From Pseudomonas sp. VD-NE ins (GTDB lineage Bacteria > Pseudomonadota > Gammaproteobacteria > Pseudomonadales > Pseudomonadaceae), in contig NZ_CP134772.1 in assembly GCF_031882575.1 (NCBI RefSeq), positions 6,421,001-6,485,000 on the forward strand: a stretch of DNA of 64,000 bases, in the 5' to 3' direction. Positions 37,721 through 46,700 of the stretch are shown one piece after another (the first letter of the stretch is position 1; every line of letters starts with the position of its first letter). The position numbers were made by a program, and so were the translations under genes. The notes beneath the pieces are model-generated. The model did not search any database and was not told the DNA's origin. It worked only from the letters and a program-made list of their open reading frames with translations.

Positions 37721-38227
37721 TCACTCCTCATCCATCGGCGGCGATTCCACGTCGGTCATGCTCAGCAGCCGAAACTCATTGTTCACAAACTCGTAGTAAC
37801 GATCCCGGTTGCCGCTTTCCAAAGTATTCCCCTGGGCGTCCTCTTCGCCGTCGAGCGTGATGCCGGAAACGATGATCATGCGGCTGTCGGGCTGATAGGC
37901 CATGCCGAAGGTGCTGCCGTCGTAAGCATTCGGCAGACCGCCAACAACCTCACCAGTCTGAGCATCCAGCACTTCGCCGCAAATGGCGCTGCCGCCACAG
38001 TCGAGCCTGTGCAGGATGTAATGGCCGGCGAAGTTGACCTTGCCTTTCAGGGCTTGCACCCGTGCCTGATCCATCATTGGGCTGCTGTTTTCTTGCAGCA
38101 CCAGCTTATGGTTGGGGCCGGTGAAAACTGGCGTGACGGTGTAATCCTTGAAGGTTGGATCGGCAGCGAATGCCATAGACGCGGCAGCCAATATCAAGCT
38201 GCCGAGAACAATCGAAAATCCTTTCAC
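37721..38227 (-). CDS. Exported hypothetical protein
   Basis: 168 aa; signal peptide ending AFAA (residue 22). The core NFAGHYILHRLDCGGSAICGEVLDAQTGEVVGGLP recurs, to my memory, in many small periplasmic proteins of proteobacteria with no assigned role. It lies 35 nt after the preceding stop. Confidence 0.75.
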   Translation of the reverse strand: MKGFSIVLGSLILAAASMAFAADPTFKDYTVTPVFTGPNHKLVLQENSSPMMDQARVQALKGKVNFAGHYILHRLDCGGSAICGEVLDAQTGEVVGGLPNAYDGSTFGMAYQPDSRMIIVSGITLDGEEDAQGNTLESGNRDRYYEFVNNEFRLLSMTDVESPPMDEE

Positions 38228-38262
38228 GTAGTAACTCCGTAAATGCAGTGCGGACCGTCGGC

Positions 38263-38772
38263 TTACTCAGCCTGCCCTTCGTAACGCTGTGTCTGCGGGT
38301 CGAATTGCCACAGATGGGGTCGGGTCATGGCCTTTTCACCCTTGTAGCGAATCCGCCCGCGCCTGTCCCTGATGTAGGAGTAGATCTCGATGTCCTTGAA
38401 CTCACCTCCCCCCTTGGGTGGGCCGTCCAGAACTTTGACCCCGGCGAAGTAATCGCCGCCCGAATACCTCAAATAACCACGGCACTGGATCAGGAAGGCA
38501 AATGTGCTATCCATTGATGAGCCAATGCCGACGCGGGAATTGAAGATGAAGTCTTCGATGCCATCGCCATTTAGATCGCCGCGAAAAACCACGTGGCCCG
38601 GATCGATAGAAAATTCTTTTCCATCGAGACTGGAAAGTATGTCTTCCGGATGTTCACTGCTCTGCGACCATTGCGATAAGAAATATTTTGAGTCAGCTTC
38701 CTGATTGCAAACATCTGCCGCCATAACCGCTATCGGCAACCAGCTCACACATAACACCAGCAATCGTTTCAC
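38263..38772 (-). CDS. Exported protein with a D-x-N-x-D-G calcium-loop-like motif
   Basis: 169 aa beginning with GTG 38772, which overlaps the stop of the upstream fusion gene (GTGA). Signal peptide ends VMAA. The central RGDLNGDGIEDFIFNS is the FG-GAP/VCBS-type loop; the C-terminus WQFDPQTQRYEGQ is a frequent ending in such periplasmic proteins. Function unknown. Confidence 0.75.
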   Translation of the reverse strand: MKRLLVLCVSWLPIAVMAADVCNQEADSKYFLSQWSQSSEHPEDILSSLDGKEFSIDPGHVVFRGDLNGDGIEDFIFNSRVGIGSSMDSTFAFLIQCRGYLRYSGGDYFAGVKVLDGPPKGGGEFKDIEIYSYIRDRRGRIRYKGEKAMTRPHLWQFDPQTQRYEGQAE

Positions 38773-41219
38773 TTCGTATCCTTCGAATTAATCAATTGCA
38801 ACTCGCCATCCCGATACAACACCTCACACCCCATCCACGCCGGATCAACCTGCGGCATCACCGCCGAAGGCTTACGCAACTCGCGCAACAACGTCGAGCC
38901 ATGCGACAAGCGCCCACCCATCCGCGCAATCACCGCCCGCGCCGCTTGATAGTGCGCGTGTCGCCCCGGATCGAGGGTGTCTTCGAGCAGAATGTCGGTG
39001 CCGAGGATGCCTTGCACCTGCCCCGGATAAATCATGAACCCGGTGGCCTGTTCCGCACCTTCGCGACCGTCCTGCCAGAAGCTGCCGTCGCGGGTGCGCA
39101 CATCGGGGTGCGGTGCAAACCAGTGCTCGCGATCCGCCAGCGGCATGGCGTGGTGCAGGCGGAAGAAGATGCGCATGAGGTTGTCGCGATACCACTCGCG
39201 CACTTGCAGGTAGTAGCCACGCAAGCCCGGCAGGCCGCTCGAATGGGCGAGGCGGATCAGCCCTGACCATTGCGGGAATGGCTGTAGCGGCAGTTCGCTC
39301 GATGCGGGTCGAGGTGTAGCCGGATCGGTTTCCCACGGCAATCGATGCGGACTGTTTTCAAGGTTGTCGTAAGCGGTCGGCGGGCGACCCAGCCAATCAC
39401 CGCCACTGCTGGCCAGCGCCGTGGCAATGCACAGATTGCCTTGCACCACGAACACGTAAAACCGGGTGAACCAGTCCGCGAGTTGTTGGCCATCGGCACC
39501 TTGGGCGACAAGTTCGGCCAGCTCCCGTTCGAAGCGCTGCAAACCATTTTCAAGGTTCAGCAAATGCCCGCGAGCCTTGCGTTGCATACGCAAAAACAGC
39601 GGCAACGAACGCAGCATCTTCAGCGGTTGCCACGGCAGATGCGGAGTCGCCCCGCCAACTTCACCGGCGTAGTTGCTGGCGCTGATGCCCCAGTCGGCCA
39701 ACCGGGCGAGGAACAGATCATTGTTGATGTAGGACGCGCCGCCGAACACTGCGGTGAACGGCTCGTTGTCCTGCAACACCCGCGCATCCCAACGCGCCAT
39801 GATCGCCGGGATACTCACTGCCGCGCGGCGCTGAGCGTATTCCACAAATACGCTCGGCTGCGGTGGCAAGATCTCGGCGATATTGGCGGCAGTCAGGTGC
39901 CGGCGCCAGCCGTAGTCGCTGATCGGCCGGTATTGCAGCAACCACAATTGCGCGCCATCCCAGGCCCATTCGACGTCGCCGGGCACGTAGTGGAACACGC
40001 GCAGCACGTCTTGCAGAAAGCGCCAGAGCAGGTCTTCGGTCAAACCGTGGGACGGCGTGAACGTGCCGCTGCGCCACGCATCGCCGAGCCGCGAAAGCGT
40101 TGCCCGTGAGGGGCTGACGTGACCGTCGGCCAGCGATTCGAGATGCCCTTCAACCCACTCCAGTTCTACCGAGAGATGGCGCACGAACGCGATCCCGGAA
40201 ACTAGCGGCGTGATGAAGCGCTGCACCACCACTTCCTCGACGCCTCCGGCCGTCAGTTCGGCGATGCGTTTCGGCACATTGGCGGACGGCTCGCGCAGAT
40301 AGGTGGTGCTCAAACCGGCATTCGCCGAATCGGCCTGATCCTCGCCATAACTGGAGGAGCGCACCGCCCAGGTCACATCAGGTTGGGCGGCGAGAAATGC
40401 CGGCAGACGCGGATCGGCACAATCGTTGAGCGTCAGCGCCGCCGGCACCGCTTGCCGCGCCAGTTCAGCCAGGCGCAAACGCCCACCCTTGGTGTGCGCA
40501 ACAAATCCGCGCTCGCCGGACTCCAGCCACTGCGCGAACTGCGCGGGCGAGTCGATCCACGGGTAATGACCCCAACCGGGTTTGAGGCTGATGGTCAGAT
40601 CAGCACGGGCGAGAATCGCCGACCACGCCGCCGCTTGCTCGATGCCGAGCACCGCGTCCTGATCGCCCCAAACCAGCTCGACCGGATCGGTGATCCACTC
40701 CAGCAGTGGCAACGCGGTATCGGCGCGAATCAGATCCCAGTGCGGCACAAACGCACGGCAGCGCGCATAGCCGGCGCCCATGCGCTGGTACTGCGCGGGC
40801 GTCCAGGTCTGGTTGGAAAACTTGCGCGCGAACAGCGTGGGTTTGTTCGACAGCAGCCAGTGGATGGTCTTGCGGATCGGCAGCGGCGACATCAATGCCG
40901 GCAAGCGACGCTGCCACAAAAATGCCCCAACCGGCGCCAACAGAACACTGCGCGAAAAGTGCCCGGGCCGACGCTGCAACGCGTGCAGCACCAGCAACGC
41001 ATTGACCCCGACTGCCATGATCGCGCTGCCCTTCTGCGTCATCGCCAACAAGGTCTGCGCGTAGTCCGCCAGATCCTCGCAGGGTGGCAGCGGATTGGCG
41101 CCGAAGCCCGGCAACTCCAGCGGCACCACGTCGTAGCGCTGAAAGTGCGGCAGCGCGTCATCCCACCAATCGGCAGCGCTGCCGTTGCCGGCCAGCAGAT
41201 ACATCAACGGCTTGCTCAT
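38769..41219 (-). CDS. Alpha/beta-hydrolase-like domain fused to a PEP-synthase/rifampin-phosphotransferase-like enzyme
   Basis: 816 aa. Residues 1-235 look like an alpha/beta hydrolase, but the nucleophile elbow reads G71-V-N-A-L instead of G-x-S-x-G; the acid (Asp186/188, WGDQD) and His218 (GWGHYP) remain. Residues about 280-445 resemble the ATP-grasp domain of PEP synthase (WAVRSSSYGEDQADSANAG, LWLLQYRPIS). The middle has no named fold. The C-terminal swivel domain has the phospho-His motif GGRLSHGSTLLRELRKP (His773). I infer a His-mediated phosphotransferase with a non-hydrolytic hydrolase fold. ATG 41219 or GTG 41228 may be the start. Confidence 0.75.
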   Translation of the reverse strand: MSKPLMYLLAGNGSAADWWDDALPHFQRYDVVPLELPGFGANPLPPCEDLADYAQTLLAMTQKGSAIMAVGVNALLVLHALQRRPGHFSRSVLLAPVGAFLWQRRLPALMSPLPIRKTIHWLLSNKPTLFARKFSNQTWTPAQYQRMGAGYARCRAFVPHWDLIRADTALPLLEWITDPVELVWGDQDAVLGIEQAAAWSAILARADLTISLKPGWGHYPWIDSPAQFAQWLESGERGFVAHTKGGRLRLAELARQAVPAALTLNDCADPRLPAFLAAQPDVTWAVRSSSYGEDQADSANAGLSTTYLREPSANVPKRIAELTAGGVEEVVVQRFITPLVSGIAFVRHLSVELEWVEGHLESLADGHVSPSRATLSRLGDAWRSGTFTPSHGLTEDLLWRFLQDVLRVFHYVPGDVEWAWDGAQLWLLQYRPISDYGWRRHLTAANIAEILPPQPSVFVEYAQRRAAVSIPAIMARWDARVLQDNEPFTAVFGGASYINNDLFLARLADWGISASNYAGEVGGATPHLPWQPLKMLRSLPLFLRMQRKARGHLLNLENGLQRFERELAELVAQGADGQQLADWFTRFYVFVVQGNLCIATALASSGGDWLGRPPTAYDNLENSPHRLPWETDPATPRPASSELPLQPFPQWSGLIRLAHSSGLPGLRGYYLQVREWYRDNLMRIFFRLHHAMPLADREHWFAPHPDVRTRDGSFWQDGREGAEQATGFMIYPGQVQGILGTDILLEDTLDPGRHAHYQAARAVIARMGGRLSHGSTLLRELRKPSAVMPQVDPAWMGCEVLYRDGELQLINSKDTK

Positions 41220-41228
41220 GAGCGGCAC

Positions 41229-42623
41229 TCAGGTCAGATCGCGCAGAGCGGCGTCGAGGGTTGGATAGCGGAACGTGTAGCCAGCCTCGGTCAAACGCTG
41301 CGGCACCACGCGCTGACCGTCGAAGAACAGCTGCGCCATCTCCCCCGCCATTGCACGCACTGGCGCGGCGGGAATGTGCAACCACACCGGACGCTTGAGG
41401 ACCTTGCCGGCCTGCTCGGCGAACGCGGCCTGACTGACCGTTTCCGGCGCGACCATGTTGTAGGTCCCGCGCAGAGTGTCGTCGTTGAACGCCCGCGCGA
41501 TCACCTGAAGCACATCATCGCGATGCACCCAGCTCATGATTTGCCGACCGTCACCCATCCGCCCGCCGAAACCCAGGCGGAACGGCATCAGCAACGGCGT
41601 CAACGCACCGCCGGGGCCGAAGACCACGCCAAGACGCAGCACCACCTGACGCACGCCAAATTCCGTGGCTGGTTGCGCGGCGGCTTCCCAGCGCGCACAG
41701 AGTTCGGCCATGAAGCCGTCGCCCTTGCTGGCGTGTTCGTCGAGGCTTTCGCTGGCATCGCGCACGCCGTAGAAACCGATGGCCGAGGCTTGAATCCACA
41801 GCGTTGGTTTGTGCTTGGTGTTCTTCAGCCAGGTCATCAACGCTTCGGTGGTGCCGACTCGGCTGGCGAGCAGTTGCGCCTGACGTTTGGGAGTCCAGCG
41901 TAGGCCGGCGACGGGTGCTCCGGCGAGATTGATCACTACGTCGAAGGCTTCGTCGTGGCTGAGTTCGCTGAGCGAATGCACGCAGTGGACGCGGCCGTTG
42001 AATAGATTGGCCGCGCTCAACGGATCGCGCGTCAGTACGCTAACCGAATGGCCCGCGTCGAGTAATTGATTGACCAAGGCTTTACCGATGAACCCGGTGC
42101 CGCCGGTGATCAGCACGCGCTTGAAAGCGCTGTCGGCAAACGGGTTGGATTGGCTCGGAGTCTTTACTGCAGGAGACTTTCGGCGGTCATGCCGATAAAG
42201 CCAGAACAACGGCGGCAACAACACCAGCAATGCAAAGCCGTCGAGCCACAGGTGCGACCAGACCTGTTGTTGCGCTGAGAGCCACATGTCCTGCGGCGCC
42301 CATAACAGGATGCCGGCGCTCAACCAGCCCCACACTGCCGGGGCTTTCAAGCGATTGCCTAGGTGCACCAACGCGAGCATGTACAGCGAATAACTTTGCA
42401 GCGTCGCGCCGAACAGCGCGAGCCACCAGACTTGTTGTTCGTGGCCGGCGGCGGGTACCGCATCGGCACCCCAGAATGCGAGTTCGAGATTGTGCAGGTA
42501 GCCGTCGAGTAATCCGGAATGACCGGCCCAGGTCAGGGTGAGTCCGGCGAGAATGTGCACGACTGCGGCGGCGTATAGCCAGAGCACTAACGCTGGGCGA
42601 AGGGAGTTCGAGGGGGCTGGCAT
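41229..42623 (-). CDS. TIGR01777-type SDR oxidoreductase with N-terminal membrane domain
   Basis: 464 aa. Residues about 1-145 form four hydrophobic segments (VLWLYAAAVVHILAGLTL to LLVLLPPLFWLYRH). The rest is an SDR39U1/YfcH-like Rossmann protein: VLITGGTGFIGKALVNQLL, NLAGAPVAG, ASAIGFYG and SWVHRDDVLQVI. ATG 42623 follows AGGACACGGA; ATG 42641 has its ribosome site too close. It is 9 nt upstream of the fusion gene, so the two are probably one transcription unit. Confidence 0.85.
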   Translation of the reverse strand: MPAPSNSLRPALVLWLYAAAVVHILAGLTLTWAGHSGLLDGYLHNLELAFWGADAVPAAGHEQQVWWLALFGATLQSYSLYMLALVHLGNRLKAPAVWGWLSAGILLWAPQDMWLSAQQQVWSHLWLDGFALLVLLPPLFWLYRHDRRKSPAVKTPSQSNPFADSAFKRVLITGGTGFIGKALVNQLLDAGHSVSVLTRDPLSAANLFNGRVHCVHSLSELSHDEAFDVVINLAGAPVAGLRWTPKRQAQLLASRVGTTEALMTWLKNTKHKPTLWIQASAIGFYGVRDASESLDEHASKGDGFMAELCARWEAAAQPATEFGVRQVVLRLGVVFGPGGALTPLLMPFRLGFGGRMGDGRQIMSWVHRDDVLQVIARAFNDDTLRGTYNMVAPETVSQAAFAEQAGKVLKRPVWLHIPAAPVRAMAGEMAQLFFDGQRVVPQRLTEAGYTFRYPTLDAALRDLT

Positions 42624-42761
42624 TCCGTGTCCTGAGCGCATTCCTTGGGGGCTGGGAGTTTAAAGGAAAATCGCAGTCGTCAGATGCTCAAAAACTAAAC
42701 GTTTTACCGGACGGATTCAGACCCAACGACTGCGAAAACGCATCAGACATGACCCAGCATT

Positions 42762-44126
42762 TCAGATGCAGTGACTGGCCTTGATCGGTTCAGCGCCCTG
42801 CGATCCCAATCGCCCCACGTTGAAGATGCCCAACTGATTACCTTTGTCAGCCGCCATTTGATAACAGGCTAACGCCCGGGACATATCCTTCGTTCCAAAC
42901 TCACCACCTTCAAAGGTCGAGGCCAGATAATTCATCGCATCAGCGGAGCCCATGGAAATAGCACGAATAACCTGCTCTTTTGCCTGCTCGGGATGGAGGC
43001 AAGGGCCGTTATAGTCAGTGGAGTTTCCTGAACAAAGAAACGTGGCATAGGCCAACGCGCCACTCGGTATTTTCGAGGCCGCTTTGAACAGCGCCTCAAC
43101 CTTCGGGGTTTCCAACTGAGACGCCATCTGCGAAAGGCTTAGGCTTGCCGCCGACAGGCTCGCCTGTGCATCACCTGACTCTGCAGCACACACGAAATTT
43201 TCCAGGGACGCTTCAATCAACTCCACAGTCAGCGGGTATTGCTCAAGAAACCCCAGCCCACCAAGCGCTTCGGCACGCTGATAACAGAAGTTCTCGGCGC
43301 GGCTCATTCCCGGGTTATCTGTTGCGACAAGATCCTTCTCACTGATCGACCAATCCTCAATCCCCTCAAGCACCCAGCACGCCTGACGAGAGAAGTTGAA
43401 GATTTTGACATTGCTGTTGCCTGCTCTTTTATCCACCACGTTGACGTGACTGTCGTCGACCTCTTGGATTTCAACTCCAGGTGTCTTGCCGGGTGTGATT
43501 GCAGCCATCAGCGGGTAGGTGAACGTAGTTCCACTGACACCCGAAGTCGAAGGCTCAAAGGTACTTCGATCCTTTCCTGCTATCGGTTTCAACACCAGCG
43601 ATTTGACCGTCATCGCAGTGAGACGGCGTTGTGATTCGCTGTTGGCGGAAAACGCTGTCAGGAAAGGCGCGAACTCCTCCGAGGGGCAAGCGTCGCTGGT
43701 GGGAGCCGTCGAAGCGCTCTTATCGGATGCAAGCGCAGGGACAATCTTGTCCAGATACGCCGAGCGCTCGCGACTCATTCTGGCGATGCACGAGTTAACG
43801 GCGACCACATGCGCCGGCATCCCAGTCTCGATTTCGAATGCTTCCAAAGGGCAGTTCGCATCGCGCAACTTCAACCACGCACGTTGCGACTCCTTGACCT
43901 TCGCCGCGTACTCCGCGCCCAACGCCGGATCTGTTCGATAGTCAGACTCAAGCCGCGTCATCAACTGCTTGTAGCTGACGTTCAATTGCGCATCGGCAGC
44001 CTTCTTCGCCGCCTCCGAGCAGGGCACCATTTCCAGACTTGAGGTGACATTGCTGCAGTCGTCCTGCGCATAGGCAGCTGAAGCCGGCAGTAGCACGGCC
44101 AGCAGGGTAAAAACAAAACGTTTCAC
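42762..44126 (-). CDS. Exported LprI-like protein with Sel1-type repeats
   Basis: 454 aa; signal peptide KRFVFTLLAVLLPASAAYA. GTG 44126 follows AAGGA at a good distance; ATG 44135 is the alternative but has AGG directly against it. An LprI-like domain covers about residues 20-130 (LNVSYKQLMTRL, QRAWLKLRDANCP). A beta-rich middle follows, then a C-terminal Sel1-like repeat (ALACYQMAADKGNQLGIFNVGRLGSQG). Mycobacterial LprI inhibits lysozyme; this protein's activity is not known. Confidence 0.8.
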   Translation of the reverse strand: MKRFVFTLLAVLLPASAAYAQDDCSNVTSSLEMVPCSEAAKKAADAQLNVSYKQLMTRLESDYRTDPALGAEYAAKVKESQRAWLKLRDANCPLEAFEIETGMPAHVVAVNSCIARMSRERSAYLDKIVPALASDKSASTAPTSDACPSEEFAPFLTAFSANSESQRRLTAMTVKSLVLKPIAGKDRSTFEPSTSGVSGTTFTYPLMAAITPGKTPGVEIQEVDDSHVNVVDKRAGNSNVKIFNFSRQACWVLEGIEDWSISEKDLVATDNPGMSRAENFCYQRAEALGGLGFLEQYPLTVELIEASLENFVCAAESGDAQASLSAASLSLSQMASQLETPKVEALFKAASKIPSGALAYATFLCSGNSTDYNGPCLHPEQAKEQVIRAISMGSADAMNYLASTFEGGEFGTKDMSRALACYQMAADKGNQLGIFNVGRLGSQGAEPIKASHCI

Positions 44127-44146
44127 GGTGTTCATCCTTGAGTCAT

Positions 44147-44608
44147 TCAGGTTTTGCGTTTGGTGAATCGGGTGATGCATTGCTTGGGTATGTTCATTTC
44201 CCAGTAGGTGCTGAGCAACGCTTTACGCTTTTTGTCGACGCGCAGGTTAACGAAGCCATCGCCGCAGTCCGGCTGTAACTCTTCGAAGGCGCCGGTTTTG
44301 ACTTGGTAAATGAACACCCGGTAGTAGTGGTAAGTGCCCATGCCGTCATCGAGCTGCCAGATCGCGAAATCCTTGGCGCCGTCGAAATTGAAATCGTCGA
44401 ACTGCATGTGGAGTTCGTTTTCGGCTTCAAAATCGATTGTTCGCGACTCGCTGTGCGTTTCGCTTTTAACCGCGATGTTCAGCTTGGAGCCTTCGAGAAT
44501 CAGCGTCGCGTCGACGTCTTTGGTTGGACTGAACGTGGTGGTTTCGGCCAACGCCGAGATTGTCCACATCAGGCCGAGCAGAGATACCGCTAGAGTTTTG
44601 AATTGCAT
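44147..44608 (-). CDS. Exported XAC2610-like protein
   Basis: 153 aa; signal peptide ending ALAE. The loop FDDFNFDGAKDFAIW, followed by YYRVFIYQ, is the pattern of XAC2610-like periplasmic proteins, whose fold is related to lysozyme inhibitors (from memory). It ends 20 nt upstream of the LprI-like gene start, so the two are likely co-expressed. Confidence 0.72.
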   Translation of the reverse strand: MQFKTLAVSLLGLMWTISALAETTTFSPTKDVDATLILEGSKLNIAVKSETHSESRTIDFEAENELHMQFDDFNFDGAKDFAIWQLDDGMGTYHYYRVFIYQVKTGAFEELQPDCGDGFVNLRVDKKRKALLSTYWEMNIPKQCITRFTKRKT

Positions 44609-44646
44609 GTGCTCGCCCTACTCCTCCCCGTGAAACGCGGCTCGTC

Positions 44647-45576
44647 TCAATTGCAGTTTTCTCGAGATTTCGCTGCCTGCGGAATACGTTCACCCTTTCC
44701 GTTCATTGTCATTTTAGCGATGTATTCCTTATAAAGCGGACATGCGTCGGACTTCATTCCGATATCCCAATAAGCATCTGCCAAATTCAATGTTGCAACG
44801 ACTCTCTCCGGAAACTTTTTATGAATTCCCCTCAAAAGCAAAGCAGCTAAAACATTGTTTTTGCTACGATACAAATAATAAGCATAGTCATTTAGAGGCC
44901 CGACATTATCATTGGAAATTATCAAAATTAGCTCATACACCAGCTCTTGAGGAATACTCCTCCTTACCTTGTTACCGCTATCATCGAGCCCATAAAATAA
45001 TTCTCCTTTTTCGCCCTGAGGAAGCTTACCAAGAATATATTTGAAGTCTTTCCTGATTTCTGCAAGCTGATCCTCATTACTCAAATAGCTAAAATCGGGC
45101 CCATTTTCGGAGAACTGAGAAAACAGGGTGCAACACGCCACACGCTGGACATTAAACTTCTGCGGAAATAGTGCTTCAACTGGTACCCTCTCACCACCCA
45201 GGGTATATTTTTCATCTCTACTAGGTTCCGCCCAAGTAGATTTTTTATAGAGAACCCAGTCTTTCCGCGCAGATTCCCATTTAAAACTATACTGCTTAAG
45301 ATCAGTATTACGAGTATAAAAATCCAGCAACAACGAAAACTCACCTGGTAGATAACCTACAGATAACCCACCGTCTCCAAGTTCAAAAACCCCCGAAACT
45401 GACTTGTTACCCCCACCAACATCTATAGTAATTAGCGAAATCGTACCGTCATCCTCAAGTGGGCTAACACCATACGAATCGCAGATTCCATCCCCATTCA
45501 GGTCAGCCTCGCAGCTAGAACTCGCATTGACCACTGACGCCATGAGCGCGAAAACTAAAAAAGCTACCACCCTCAT
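44647..45576 (-). CDS. Exported TPR-type protein, family member 3
   Basis: 309 aa. Signal peptide ends NASS, followed by CEADLNGDGICDSYGV, another D-x-N-x-D-G loop. The C-terminus ERVVATLNLADAYWDIGMKSDACPLYKEYIAKM, with GERIPQAAKSRENC, is the same repeat as in the proteins at 35260 and 36336. The coding DNA is clearly more AT-rich than those two copies, so it may have arrived separately. Confidence 0.78.
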   Translation of the reverse strand: MRVVAFLVFALMASVVNASSSCEADLNGDGICDSYGVSPLEDDGTISLITIDVGGGNKSVSGVFELGDGGLSVGYLPGEFSLLLDFYTRNTDLKQYSFKWESARKDWVLYKKSTWAEPSRDEKYTLGGERVPVEALFPQKFNVQRVACCTLFSQFSENGPDFSYLSNEDQLAEIRKDFKYILGKLPQGEKGELFYGLDDSGNKVRRSIPQELVYELILIISNDNVGPLNDYAYYLYRSKNNVLAALLLRGIHKKFPERVVATLNLADAYWDIGMKSDACPLYKEYIAKMTMNGKGERIPQAAKSRENCN

Positions 45577-45870
45577 TCTAAGGTCCCCTCAAGTGCAACT
45601 ATGCGCGGTTCGGCGTATTGTTTAGCCGCTGAAAATAAAAATGGACAACAAAGGGGACAGATTTATTTGGGCTCAACGATAAAACAAACAGATAAATAAA
45701 TCCGCCCCCTTTACCACCTGACTTAAATTGCCAATGTGGTGACGTATGCGCTGGATCATCTGGAAGACTAGATGGCGGTGAAGCAGGAAGTAACACCGCA
45801 AGAGGATACACGGGACGGACTCAGCTAAAAATGAACCGCCCCGTTTTCTCTATTGCCGCGCACACAACTT
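45577..45870. other. Gene-free AT-rich spacer with a palindrome
   Basis: No credible gene in either strand. The stretch contains the inverted repeat listed at 45649-45713; otherwise nothing recognisable. Confidence 0.5.
45649..45713. repeat. Inverted repeat with GGGGACAGA boundary
   Basis: AAAGGGGACAGATTTATTT on the left pairs with AAATAAATCCGCCCCCTTT on the right with two mismatches, around about 27 nt. This motif is common as a dispersed palindrome in Pseudomonas. Confidence 0.72.
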
Positions 45871-46458
45871 TTAATGCTTTTTGTCCTGCAAGCTAAAGTA
45901 ATTTTTAATGCTCGCCGCATCTTTATAAGCACAGACCACTTTATTTCCCATTACCAGATCTGCCCCCTCCATACAATTATCTAGAGCTGGGTCAGGCAAA
46001 TCGCCACTAAAATGAAGCAAGGATACACTTCCACCATCTCTCCTTATTGGGAACTCCATTACCGAATAAGCAAAACCGTCAAATGCCGAGTTCGACAATT
46101 TTCTTTTTGTCAACACAAACATAGACTTTCCGGCTCTCGCAGGGGACTTCCACTCGTAGAAAAATACAGAAGCGATCTGATCCCCCTCAACCTTCCAAAC
46201 ATAGTTTAGAGAGGGTTTACCGGAGTTCAATGATGAGTAATATATCTCAGCATCGGCAACATGCTCTTCTTTAGCTATCGCCTTCAGACTATTTTTCAAA
46301 AAAAATACAGCGATCTTTTCTTCGCCCAAAGAGGCTACCACCGTAGGATGGAATTCACCTATTGTGGGTGCGGCATCCGCAAACACATTGGACGCTACGA
46401 AGCCAAAAGCTACAAACGGAATAAAATGCCGATTAAATAGAGTTAAATATTTTTTCAA
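45871..46458 (-). CDS. Exported hypothetical protein, TTG start
   Basis: 195 aa. TTG 46458 is chosen: AAGGA lies 7 nt before it and it opens a signal peptide (LKKYLTLFNRHFIPFVAFGFVASNVFA). The first ATG in frame, 46545, falls in a palindrome and has no ribosome site. The mature part includes FFYEWKSPARAGKSMFVLTKRKLS and ends with two cysteines (MEGADLVMGNKVVCAY). Low GC. Placed between two palindromes; could be an orphan immunity gene, but nothing in it proves that. Confidence 0.68.
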   Translation of the reverse strand: MKKYLTLFNRHFIPFVAFGFVASNVFADAAPTIGEFHPTVVASLGEEKIAVFFLKNSLKAIAKEEHVADAEIYYSSLNSGKPSLNYVWKVEGDQIASVFFYEWKSPARAGKSMFVLTKRKLSNSAFDGFAYSVMEFPIRRDGGSVSLLHFSGDLPDPALDNCMEGADLVMGNKVVCAYKDAASIKNYFSLQDKKH

Positions 46459-46482
46459 CTTTATATCCTTTTGAGGAAAGAA

Positions 46483-46532
46483 TGGAACAGACCACGTTTT
46501 TCGGGTAATTACTAAAACCGTGGTCTGTCCCC
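46483..46532. repeat. Inverted repeat with GGGGACAGACC boundary
   Basis: GGAACAGACCACGTTTT (46484-46500) pairs with AAAACCGTGGTCTGTCCCC (46514-46532) with minor mismatches. Confidence 0.72.
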
Positions 46533-46549
46533 ATTTCACCCTCATCGCT

Positions 46550-46700
46550 TTTGATCGGAAACGCGAACAATATATCCAACATCAGCTTCCTTCAGTGCCA
46601 AGAGTTGGACTGAAAGTGATTAGCTCAGCTTGGGCCAAAGCCGCCCATAACAGCCCAAGTAAGAATCCAGTTCCAACTTTAATCGCATGCGCACGTCCGA
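46550..46700 (-). pseudogene. Gene remnant: membrane-segment fragment
   Basis: On the minus strand one frame reads VKVGRAHAIKVGTGFLLGLL then WAALAQAELITFSP before a stop. The next frame supplies a tail LLALKEADVGYIVRVSDQKR and a TGA. A stop also precedes the first fragment. Together they look like the 3' end of a lost gene with a frameshift. The origin is not recognised. Confidence 0.35.
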
